From Prevotella sp. UBA2756 (GTDB taxonomy: Bacteria > Bacteroidota > Bacteroidia > Bacteroidales > Bacteroidaceae): 25,717 bases of DNA. Positions within the stretch are counted from its first letter, which is position 1, and every line of letters begins with the position of its first letter. Below are positions 7,001-13,982 of the stretch, one piece after another. Location of the stretch: positions 1-25,717 of the forward strand of contig DEJE01000055.1 in assembly GCA_002353205.1 (NCBI GenBank), in the 5' to 3' direction. Below the pieces are notes generated by a model. That model worked only from the letters and a program-made list of their open reading frames with translations, made no database searches and was not told the origin of the DNA. Both the position numbers and the translations under genes were made by a program.

Positions 7001-8741
7001 TGGCGAATATGCCAACTTGATGGTGCGCGACTACAACGCTGCCCTGCAATTTGTCAACGACTATTTCATGATGGACTTCCGTCGCTTCATCAGCCACTAT
7101 TTCAAGGGAGAACGGCGAGCACAGATTGATCAGAACATCACACCTGCCAAATACAACCAACTTTTTGGTGAACTCTCCCACCGTCAGCTTGAAATCATCG
7201 ACGACAAACAGTCGAAATATATCGTGGTTGCAGCAGGACCGGGCAGCGGCAAGACGCGGGTGTTGGTACATAAGTTGGCCTCATTATTGCTATTGGAGGA
7301 CGTGAAGCACGAACAGCTGCTGATGCTCACCTTCTCGCGGGCAGCAGCAACAGAATTCAAGAAGCGGCTCATCGGACTGGTGGGCAATGCGGCACATTAT
7401 GTGGACATCAAGACCTTCCATTCCTATAGTTTCGACCTCATTGGCAAACAAGGCAGCTTGGACGAAGCAAATGACGTGGTGGGCCGTGCGGCAGAGATGA
7501 TTGAACGTAGGCAGGTGGAGTCATCGAAGATAGCTAAGAGCGTGCTTGTTATTGACGAAGCACAAGATATGGGAGCTGATGATTTCCGATTGGTACAAGC
7601 ACTGATGCAACAGAACGAAGAAATGCGTGTCATTGCTGTGGGCGATGATGATCAGAACATTTACGCATTCCGAGGTTCAGACTCACGTTATATGCAGTCG
7701 CTCGCCAACGGAGATAGGGCTAAACTGTATGAGATGACCGACAACTACCGCTCTGCTCGTGCCATAGTGAGCTGCGCCAATCGTTTTGTACAACGCATAC
7801 CTGATCGTTTGAAACAAGCGCCTATCCAATCTGCCACAGGCATGGATGGAAAGGTCGTCACTTTGAAATCGCTCATTGATACGGAGATAAGCACTAAAGG
7901 CAGAACGGCTGTCTTGACACGAACTAACGAAGAGACCATGCAGGTAGCCTATGAGTTGGAACGTCGCGGACTACAAGCTACAGTAGCCCAGTCGATGGGC
8001 GGTTTCCGTTTCGGAAATCTGGCAGAAGTAAGATTTTTTCTCAAACAACTCGGGAGCAAGGATGAAGTTGTCATTCCCACTGAAAGATGGCAAGAGGCGA
8101 AAATGTGTACACTCGAGACATACGCTACGAGTACGTGTCTGAACATCATGAAGCACTTCTTTGCCGACTTTGAAGCGACCCACCGCACTTATTATCACAG
8201 CGATCTGCAAGAATACATCTTTGAGTCGAACATTGAGGATTTCATAGTTGCTGATAATCGGTCGGTGTTTGTAAGTACCATCCACAAGGCTAAGGGCCGT
8301 GAGTTTGATTCGGTTTATTTGCTGTCGCCCATTCCTGATGTTCGTGATGAAAACAATTCGCGAGCTTATTATGTAGGGCTCACTCGTGCCAAGGAGAATC
8401 TCTATCTCGTAACGAACCCGCCGGCCGAGTATGCTGCCATTTCGATAGCCTTGAACATGCATGATGTGTGGCTCGACTTCTTCAAAGGTCGCAAAGAGAT
8501 TGTGTTGCGTTTAAGAAGTGGCGACAGCCTGAAATACCAAGATGGCTACTTTCTTAATGATCAAGGCATCAACATTATTGCATTATCAGCATCAGGCAAA
8601 GAAAAGCTGAAGGTGTGGACAGGCAAAGGATATGAGGTTATTAGCGCAAAAGTGAGTTACACGTTGGCATGGAAACCACAGGATTCAAATATGGAATATG
8701 CGGTCTGTTTGGCAAATGTGGTGCTGACAAAGAACCAATAA
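4041..8741 (+). CDS. Exonuclease-like / RecQ / UvrD triple-fusion helicase
   Basis: A 1566-residue protein joining three nucleic-acid modules. Residues 1-120 resemble a DEDD 3'-5' exonuclease: FIDTE (D6, E8) and GHNIIRHD (N51, D56); the third motif is weak (D110 without a clear H-x4-D). A Cys cluster C232, C236, C239, C242 precedes the RecQ core. RecQ motifs: GYDEFRTFDG, PTGGGKS (288-294), ISPLQSLMKDQ, DEAH (391-394) with the aromatic-rich CFSAWGHDF, TATA, GMGVD, QEAGRAGRD (579-587). Residues ~620-1040 are probable winged-helix and linker. A complete UvrD/Rep-type SF1A engine follows: LSHRQ, GPGSGKT (1066-1072), TFSRAAA, VIDEAQD, GDDDQNIYAFRG, DNYRS, STIHKAKGREFD, YVGLTRAKENL. About 85 residues follow with no recognised family. 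Both ATPases look intact. It may unwind and process DNA in repair or in defence against phage or plasmid DNA; function is inference. Confidence 0.88.
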   Translation: MIVFIDTEVNPQTKRVADYGAVREDGAKLHSHSKADFDAFLSGCDTVCGHNIIRHDLKYTALRGNPTIIDTLFLSPLLFPKRPYHHLVKDDKLQVDELNNPVNDSMKARDLLNDEIAAWNELTSGRREIYYQLLHQTVEFEGFFKHVKYTPSTQQSLLGRILNAQPDWLKLIPKDFEGKVCSHADFELLVRQYPIELAYCLAVIGADDIFSITPAWVIRNYPQVVNVMNMLCNTSCGDCEYCRQRLDAHYGLKEFFGYDEFRTFDGVPMQQQAVESAIRGESLLTIFPTGGGKSLTFQLPALMAGRNTHGLTVVISPLQSLMKDQVDNLAARGISEAVTINGLLDPIERATAIQQVADGSANLLYIAPEMLRSKTIERLLLGRDVVRFVIDEAHCFSAWGHDFRVDYLYIGDFIRQLQEKKQLQKPIAVSCFTATAKQKVISDICDYFRTKLSLELKVFAANAERKNLRYTVLHADTADEKYNLLRSLILGHNCPTIVYVSRTKRTRQLADHLLSDGIRALPFNGKMEAAEKVKNQNAFMSGKAQVIVATSAFGMGVDKKDVGLVVHYNISDSLENYVQEAGRAGRDPQMQAECFVLYADSDLDKHFILLNQTKLSISEIQHVWKAIKELTAKRDRVSCSPLDIARQAGWGDEIDDIETRVKAAIAALEDAGFIQRGSNSPHVFATGIAVKTMEEARRKLTVSPLFDEQSREEAARIIKSLISARATVEGRGAEAESRVDYLADILGMRKETVIRNINLMRQEGLLADSRDMQAWVSKSTSLRNLDIIMKLEQFLLQRISGQSHRISYKELNEEAHKVGLTYSNVKRLRMLLHFLSLKGYIHKQEHSSTGSVNIRLQATAEATMARFEKRINICRFIVEALSAKRDNGKEMTLVNFSEVELLQQFTASKQASLFENQKDQKPTITDIEEALLYLTKTELMKIEGGFIVIYNTMQIGRLADRRTRYGKEQYRLLDEFYKQRIRQIHIVGEYANLMVRDYNAALQFVNDYFMMDFRRFISHYFKGERRAQIDQNITPAKYNQLFGELSHRQLEIIDDKQSKYIVVAAGPGSGKTRVLVHKLASLLLLEDVKHEQLLMLTFSRAAATEFKKRLIGLVGNAAHYVDIKTFHSYSFDLIGKQGSLDEANDVVGRAAEMIERRQVESSKIAKSVLVIDEAQDMGADDFRLVQALMQQNEEMRVIAVGDDDQNIYAFRGSDSRYMQSLANGDRAKLYEMTDNYRSARAIVSCANRFVQRIPDRLKQAPIQSATGMDGKVVTLKSLIDTEISTKGRTAVLTRTNEETMQVAYELERRGLQATVAQSMGGFRFGNLAEVRFFLKQLGSKDEVVIPTERWQEAKMCTLETYATSTCLNIMKHFFADFEATHRTYYHSDLQEYIFESNIEDFIVADNRSVFVSTIHKAKGREFDSVYLLSPIPDVRDENNSRAYYVGLTRAKENLYLVTNPPAEYAAISIALNMHDVWLDFFKGRKEIVLRLRSGDSLKYQDGYFLNDQGINIIALSASGKEKLKVWTGKGYEVISAKVSYTLAWKPQDSNMEYAVCLANVVLTKNQ

Positions 8742-8752
8742 CGATTGTTTAC

Positions 8753-10591
8753 ATGAACAGAGAGATTATATACAAGACGCTGAAGTCGTATTTCGGCTAC
8801 GATACTTTCCGGCCGATGCAGGAGGAGATCATCCGCCATACGATTGATGGTGGCGACTCGTTGGTTCTGATGCCTACGGGTGGCGGAAAGTCGCTGTGCT
8901 TTCAGATATCGGCTTTGGTGATGGAGGGGTTGGCCGTCGTTGTGTCTCCGCTGATTTCACTGATGAAAGACCAGGTGGGAGCGTTGCAAGCCAATGGTGT
9001 TGCGGCCGAAGCACTGAACAGTAGTAACGACGAAGGGCTGAACCGCGACATTATCAGTCGTTGCTTGGCGGGGAAGGTGAAACTGCTCTACATCTCACCC
9101 GAACGGCTCGTGGGCAGTATGATGCAGTTGCTGCGGCAGGCGCGGGTATCACTCTTCGCCATCGATGAGGCGCATTGCATCTCCAGTTGGGGGCATGATT
9201 TCCGGCCGGAGTACACCCAACTGGGCCAATTGCGTGAGCTTTTTCCCGGAGTGCCGATCATGGCACTCACGGCTACTGCCGACAAGATAACGAAGCAGGA
9301 CATACTGAAGCAGCTGAACATCGGCCACGCTCAGACGTTTATCGGGTCCTTCGACCGTCCGAACCTGAGTCTCGACGTGAAGCGCGGCTATTCGGCACGC
9401 GAGAAGTTGCGCTCCATAGCGGAGCTCATCCGTCGTCATCCTGGGGAGAGCGGCATTATCTACTGCCTGGCCCGCAAGACTACGGAAGAACTGGCCGAGA
9501 AGTTGAAGAAGATGGGCATTGCTGCCGGCGTCTATCATGCTGGGCTGCCCAATACTGAGCGCGACCGCGTGCAGGACGATTTCGTGGCCGATAGGATTCA
9601 GGTCATTTGTGCCACTATCGCCTTCGGCATGGGCATCGACAAGAGCAACGTGCGGTTCGTGGCGCACTACAATCTGCCCAAGAGCATCGAGAGTTTCTAT
9701 CAGGAGATAGGGCGCGGCGGGCGCGACGGGTTGCCGTGCGAGACGATTCTCTACTACAATCTGGGCGACATCATCACATTGCGGAAGTTTGCCGATGAGA
9801 GCGGTCAGCAGCAGATCAACCTTGAAAAGCTGCAACGCATGCAGGAATATGCCGAGGCACAGGTGTGCCGCCGTCGCATCCTGCTCAACTATTTTGGCGA
9901 GTCGAGCGACAAGAGCTGCGGCAACTGCGACGTGTGCCATACGCCGCCGCAGACCTTCGAGGGCACCATCATCGTGCAGAAAGCGTTGTCGGCCATTGTG
10001 CGGACGGGAGAGAACGTGGGCTTCACGACGGCCATCAACATCCTTCGTGGCAGCATGTCGCCCGAAGTCGTCGCCCACCGATACAACCAGCTGAAGACCT
10101 TCGCTGCAGGGCGCGACATTCCCTATCGCGACTGGCACGACTATCTGTTGCAGATGCTTCAGATGGGATTCATCGAGATTGCTTACAACGAAGACCGACA
10201 TATCCATGTTACGGAGCTGGGACAAGAGGCGCTGTATGGCAGGCGGAGCGTCCGACTGGCGGTCATCAACAGAGAAGACTTCAGCGTGAAGGCACGCCGA
10301 CAGCGGAAGAGGGAAGAGAGCCTCAGGACATTCGAGAATGCCAAGGCAGACGAAAGCCAGGAGCTTTTCAACCTTCTGCGCCAAGTCCGCAAGCGCATTG
10401 CCGATGAGCACCATTGGCCTGCATACGTCGTCCTGTCCGACCGCTCGTTGCATCATCTCGCCATCGAGAAGCCCACAACCCTTGCTGCCTTTGGCAATAC
10501 CTTCGGTGTCGGCGAACATAAGCGCGACAGCTTCGGTGCCGAGTTTGTCGAAGCCATCCGGGAATATACGGAAAAGCAGGAACCCTTCTGA
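8753..10591 (+). CDS. recQ: ATP-dependent DNA helicase RecQ
   Basis: A 612-residue canonical RecQ 3'-5' helicase for recombination and fork repair. Motifs: FGYDTFRPMQ (motif 0), PTGGGKS (41-47), SPLISLMKDQ, DEAHCISSWGHDFRPEY (139-155), TATA, FGMGIDKSNVRFVAH, YQEIGRGGRD (316-325); zinc site C372, C389, C392, C395 in CGNCDVC; winged helix; C-terminal HRDC domain (about 530-608, RKRIADEHHWPAYVVLSD). The ATG at 8753 lies 11 bases after the upstream fusion helicase stop, so the two form one transcription unit. An in-frame start at 8669 inside the previous gene would add 28 residues unlike RecQ. The gene ends 3 bases from the convergent DUF3943 gene. Confidence 0.95.
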   Translation: MNREIIYKTLKSYFGYDTFRPMQEEIIRHTIDGGDSLVLMPTGGGKSLCFQISALVMEGLAVVVSPLISLMKDQVGALQANGVAAEALNSSNDEGLNRDIISRCLAGKVKLLYISPERLVGSMMQLLRQARVSLFAIDEAHCISSWGHDFRPEYTQLGQLRELFPGVPIMALTATADKITKQDILKQLNIGHAQTFIGSFDRPNLSLDVKRGYSAREKLRSIAELIRRHPGESGIIYCLARKTTEELAEKLKKMGIAAGVYHAGLPNTERDRVQDDFVADRIQVICATIAFGMGIDKSNVRFVAHYNLPKSIESFYQEIGRGGRDGLPCETILYYNLGDIITLRKFADESGQQQINLEKLQRMQEYAEAQVCRRRILLNYFGESSDKSCGNCDVCHTPPQTFEGTIIVQKALSAIVRTGENVGFTTAINILRGSMSPEVVAHRYNQLKTFAAGRDIPYRDWHDYLLQMLQMGFIEIAYNEDRHIHVTELGQEALYGRRSVRLAVINREDFSVKARRQRKREESLRTFENAKADESQELFNLLRQVRKRIADEHHWPAYVVLSDRSLHHLAIEKPTTLAAFGNTFGVGEHKRDSFGAEFVEAIREYTEKQEPF

Positions 10592-10594
10592 TGC

Positions 10595-13015
10595 TCACAG
10601 CCTGCACTTGAGCCCGATCTTGGTCTCGAAGGTGTTGGCGCGGACCGTACTGTTCTGCTGCAAGACGAAGTTGCGGTCGTAGTAGTAATTGTAGTGCGTG
10701 CGACGTGCATAGTAGGTGACCGACAGGCTGAGCGACCACTGGCGGGCCAGGTGGACGTCCATGACGGGGTTGATCACGAAGAGCGCGGCATTGCTGTTGT
10801 CGCCCTGCACGCTGAGGTAGTGCAGGTCTTTGGTGCCGTCGGCGTAGGGCTGCAGGTCGCGGCTCTCGTAACCCTTCCATGTGAACAGGCGGAAGTACTT
10901 CGTGTTGAGCAGGAAGCGTCCGGACCTGCCGAAATCGATCTGCGTCTTCGACTTGATGCTGAATCCGCTTCCCATGTTGTAGTCGCGGTCGATGACGTTG
11001 AAGAAGTCGCTCTTGGTGCCTCCCAGCAGGATGCCGCTGAGGAAGATGCGCTGTTCCATGTGCGAGATGGCTCCCATCTGCGGCAGCGAGAAGATGAATC
11101 CCGGTCCGAAGCCGGCGGCCTCGCTGATGCGGTAGGGGGTCAGTTCGGAGCCGTCTTTGATGGGTTTGGCGTCGTAGTAGTTGTAGTGTTGGTAGATGCC
11201 GAACTCACCAGCCATGTTCTGACTGTCGTTTCCCTTTATCGTCTTGTTCAGGATGGGCGTGCTCCACAGCCTGCCCACGATCTGCAACTGGTTGATCAGC
11301 GGTTGTCCGCCGCCGATGGCGATGTTGGTTTCGATGTCGAAGAAGTCGTAGGGTGTGGTGTGCCGCTCACCGTCGACAGCCGTGCCGTAGGCCAGCGTGA
11401 TGTTGAGGAAGGGTGCATGGACGCCGCGGAAGAGGGCTCCCTCGTCGGCCAGATAGCGCCATCCGAGCGACACCGAGGCGTCGATGGGAATCTTCGTGAA
11501 GTCGTGGTAGCGGTTGTTGTTGCGCCGGAGGCGCCATGCGTCGCCGCTGATGATGCGGTGGAGGCCCTGGATGGGGTTGACGAGGGTGGCTGCCGCCTCG
11601 CGCAGGAAGCGGCCGAAGCCCCGTTCGCTGTCGTCGAGCATCGACAGGCTCAGTCGGTGCGTCATTTCGCCGATGGCCATGCCGCCCATCGAGGTGGCCA
11701 GCACGTCGTTGATGGCCGGCGGCTCCGTCTCGCCCAGGAATTCCCACATGAGCGACCCGCCGAGCGCGTAGGGTGCCGACTCCCAGAACGTCAGTCCGTT
11801 GGTGCGCGCGGCGTTGTAGTAGAGATTGCCGTGGTAGGGATGGGCAAACATGTTGGTCGTGAAGAAGTCGTTGTCCCACACCATGCCGTCGGTGAAGTTG
11901 CGCTTCAGCGAGCGGAAGGTGGTCTGCGCGAAGTCGGAGTTGAGTGCCCATCGGTCGAACAGCTGCACGCCCACGTTGATGCCCGTCACCTCGGCAGCAG
12001 CCTGCCAGTAGCGCTTCCTCACGGGCAGGGCCATCGTCGAGTCGGCGAAGATGAGCTTCGAGCGCTTCTCCTCCCACGCCCGTTTCCACGTGTCGTGCTG
12101 GTCGTGCGTCCGGCGAAGGGTCAGTCCTATCTCTGCCAGCGGGCGGTTGCGGTAGGTCTCGTCGCGGTCGTAGTAGCGCGTCAGGCCCCATCCCACCGAG
12201 GCGAAGGCCCCGAGCCGGTCGGTAATCCTGTAGTCGGCGTTGATGCGCGCCTGCAACGAGTAGAGTCGCTCGGGCTTCTCGCTGCTCCCCTTTGTGAAGG
12301 TCTCCACGTGGTAGTAGCCGATGTCGCCGCTCAGGCTCCATCGCGGCGACAGCTCAAGATACTGTCCGAGCCGGTAGAACAGGGCTCCCGAGAACTTAGA
12401 GTCGAGGCCCATGAAGTGGGTTCCCAAGCCGATGATGTTGTACGTACTGCGGTTGCGGTAGCGCACGGCATAGTTGGTCTTCGACGACGTTCCGGCATAG
12501 ACCATCATGTCGATGCGTGTTCTCGGACTGATGTTCACCAGTCCCACCTTGTGGCCGATGCTGTCGGAAGACACGTTGACGAGTCCTACCTGCCACCCTT
12601 TGGGGTGCTTGCGCGCCATGTTGAACACGCCTATCTGCGCGCCGTTGAGCGAGTCGGCATAGTTGACGGCTCCTATCTGCACGCCTTGCTGCATGTCGGA
12701 AGAGACGTTGAGGATGGCCGAGAGCTGCACGCCGCGGTCCATGCCGGTGGTAATGTTGTTGACGGTCGACAGCTGCAGGCCGTTGAACTTCCGCGCCGAC
12801 GCGTTTGAAACGCCCGAGAGCTGCACGCCGTGCCCGCCTCCGGGCGCCACCGACGAGATGACACCCAGCTGAACGCTCTTCACCGAGTCCTGCACGCTGA
12901 CGACGCCGACAGGACTTTTCTGTGCCAAAGCCATTGTGGCAGCCATCATGGCGGCTGCGGTCGTCAAAAGTATGCGCGACACACTTTGACATGGAGGTCG
13001 AAGAACGGTCTTCAT
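10595..13015 (-). CDS. DUF3943 outer-membrane-type protein with N-terminal surface repeats
   Basis: An 806-residue secreted protein. Residues 1-31 form a signal peptide (hydrophobic stretch, cut near ALAQ). Residues 47-163 hold eight short repeats such as GVQLSGVSN, GLQLSTVNN, GVQIGAVNY, GWQVGLVNV spaced 14-16 residues, like the LA_2272-type surface repeat. From ~190 onward there are many alternating polar/aromatic strands (YRNRSTYNIIGLGTHF, RWSLSGDIGYYHVETF) suggesting a beta-barrel. The DUF3943 signature lies around 390-460 (GNLYYNAARTNGLTFWE, WEFLGETEPPAINDVLATS, GGMAIGEMTHRLS). The C-terminus ends ...KIGLKCRL, a strand close to the chain end as in barrels. Function is unknown. No neighbour suggests a partner; it is a single gene converging on recQ. 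Confidence 0.8.
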   Translation of the reverse strand: MKTVLRPPCQSVSRILLTTAAAMMAATMALAQKSPVGVVSVQDSVKSVQLGVISSVAPGGGHGVQLSGVSNASARKFNGLQLSTVNNITTGMDRGVQLSAILNVSSDMQQGVQIGAVNYADSLNGAQIGVFNMARKHPKGWQVGLVNVSSDSIGHKVGLVNISPRTRIDMMVYAGTSSKTNYAVRYRNRSTYNIIGLGTHFMGLDSKFSGALFYRLGQYLELSPRWSLSGDIGYYHVETFTKGSSEKPERLYSLQARINADYRITDRLGAFASVGWGLTRYYDRDETYRNRPLAEIGLTLRRTHDQHDTWKRAWEEKRSKLIFADSTMALPVRKRYWQAAAEVTGINVGVQLFDRWALNSDFAQTTFRSLKRNFTDGMVWDNDFFTTNMFAHPYHGNLYYNAARTNGLTFWESAPYALGGSLMWEFLGETEPPAINDVLATSMGGMAIGEMTHRLSLSMLDDSERGFGRFLREAAATLVNPIQGLHRIISGDAWRLRRNNNRYHDFTKIPIDASVSLGWRYLADEGALFRGVHAPFLNITLAYGTAVDGERHTTPYDFFDIETNIAIGGGQPLINQLQIVGRLWSTPILNKTIKGNDSQNMAGEFGIYQHYNYYDAKPIKDGSELTPYRISEAAGFGPGFIFSLPQMGAISHMEQRIFLSGILLGGTKSDFFNVIDRDYNMGSGFSIKSKTQIDFGRSGRFLLNTKYFRLFTWKGYESRDLQPYADGTKDLHYLSVQGDNSNAALFVINPVMDVHLARQWSLSLSVTYYARRTHYNYYYDRNFVLQQNSTVRANTFETKIGLKCRL

Positions 13016-13159
13016 GCTATCGATTTCTTTCTTGTCTTTACCTTATTAACGCTAAACGTATTGCTCTTTTCCTTTGGTTTCCGACGGCTCTTACGGTGCC
13101 CGGAAGGTGCCCTTACGGTGCCCGTGGAGTGCTCTGCGGATGGCGGAGCAGTGCTTGCG

Positions 13160-13269
13160 GGCAGCAATGTGAATGAAATTGCGGGGCAAAACAAATTAGA
13201 TTGCTCAGCAATTCAATTTGTTTTCCTGCGCAATTCAATTTGTTTTCCTGCGCAATTCAATTTGAATGG
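13160..13269. repeat. 22-bp tandem repeat array A (about 5 units)
   Basis: Units begin at 13160, 13182, 13204, 13226 and 13248, a strict 22-base period. The last three share GCAATTCAATTTG; the second has GCAAAACAAATT. A GC-richer pair with the same period (CTTACGGTGCCCG at 13090 and 13112) may be an older extension. Two consecutive units (13182 and 13204) match consecutive units of array B (25286 and 25308) at 19 and 17 of 22 bases. It is non-coding and lies upstream of the DUF3943 gene. Confidence 0.8.
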
Positions 13270-13306
13270 CAGGGCGCAGGGGGCGCTCTGCCGCTGCCAT
13301 GAGCGC

Positions 13307-13605
13307 TTACTTACCGACCACTTTCTTTCCGCCGACGATGTAGATGTGTCCTTTCTGCGGGGTCAGCACGCGGCGGCCGTCACGGGCAGGTAGCGCCCGG
13401 CCAGATTGCCGCTGCTGATATAGAGGCCTGCGTCGGTGATTTTAAACCTGATGGCCGACGTGTTGTAGAGCCCTGTCACGGTGACGCCGGCGTTGTCGCT
13501 GTTGATGGTGTAGCGCAGCGTTCCGTTGTTGTATTCGGTGGCTGCGCGAAGGTTCATGGCGCAACAGATGACCATGAATAGCATGATAAATCTGGTTGGT
13601 TTCAT
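13307..13605 (-). pseudogene. Frameshifted small secreted protein
   Basis: The start at 13605 gives a signal peptide (MKPTRFIMLFMVICCAMNLRA), then ATEYNNGTLRYTINSDNAGV and GLYISSGNLAGR, and stops at 13363. Another frame overlapping its end continues with DGRRVLTPQKGHIYIVGG and KKVVGK, stopping at 13307. A tail of the type GRRV-P-KGIYIVxGKKVV-K is common at the C-termini of secreted Prevotella and other Bacteroidota proteins, so the two frames were probably one gene of about 100 residues broken by an indel near 13375-13400. The start resembles the N-terminal part of BspA-like secreted proteins, so it may be a deletion remnant of a larger gene. Sequencing error is an alternative. Confidence 0.55.
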
Positions 13606-13982
13606 AATGGTCAGGGTTTTGTGTGTAAATACTGCTTGATGATTTTGCAGCAAAGATAGCAAAAAAAACTGATACCGGCGAAAGAAAACATAGGAAAAAC
13701 GCCAAAAGGACTCAATTCAAGCACTGAGACAGAGCGCTTTACGGCGGTTTGATGAAAGTTTTGCTTCTCTGTTTTGGACAATTCGGAAACCTCTGATTTT
13801 GCAAATGTTTTCCAAAACGAAAACCGAAGGGCTTGAAAATCAGTGGATTGACGTTTTTTAACACGACAAAAGTTATCCAAAAGGAAAATCATTCGGCATT
13901 TTATCGTATATTTGCAGAGCCGTTCAGGATAACGGCATTTCCAGTCAACATTCATTGAAAACCCAAAACTCTATCAGTCAGT
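13606..13982. other. AT-rich intergenic region before nrdD
   Basis: 377 bases without a supportable gene between divergent units. It holds the nrdD promoter near its right end. The reading frames across it lack codon bias. No recognised riboswitch or NrdR-like box pair was seen by eye. Confidence 0.5.
13907..13914 (+). promoter_or_regulatory. Promoter -7 box for nrdDG
   Basis: TATATTTG fits TAnnTTTG exactly and predicts a start near 13921, about 60 bases before nrdD. No clear -33 TTTG is present, which may indicate an activator. Confidence 0.5.

Noticed and set aside
8669..8752. Earlier RecQ start inside the fusion helicase gene
   Set aside because: The 28 added residues are unlike any RecQ N-terminus, and the ATG at 8753 gives the family start just after the upstream stop.
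9149..10519. 456-codon open frame antisense to recQ
   Set aside because: Shadow of a well-supported RecQ; no domain resemblance.
10694..12808. 704-codon open frame antisense to the DUF3943 gene
   Set aside because: It mirrors the GC-rich third-position bias of the real gene; its translation is low-complexity (runs of V, A, E, H) and has no family features.
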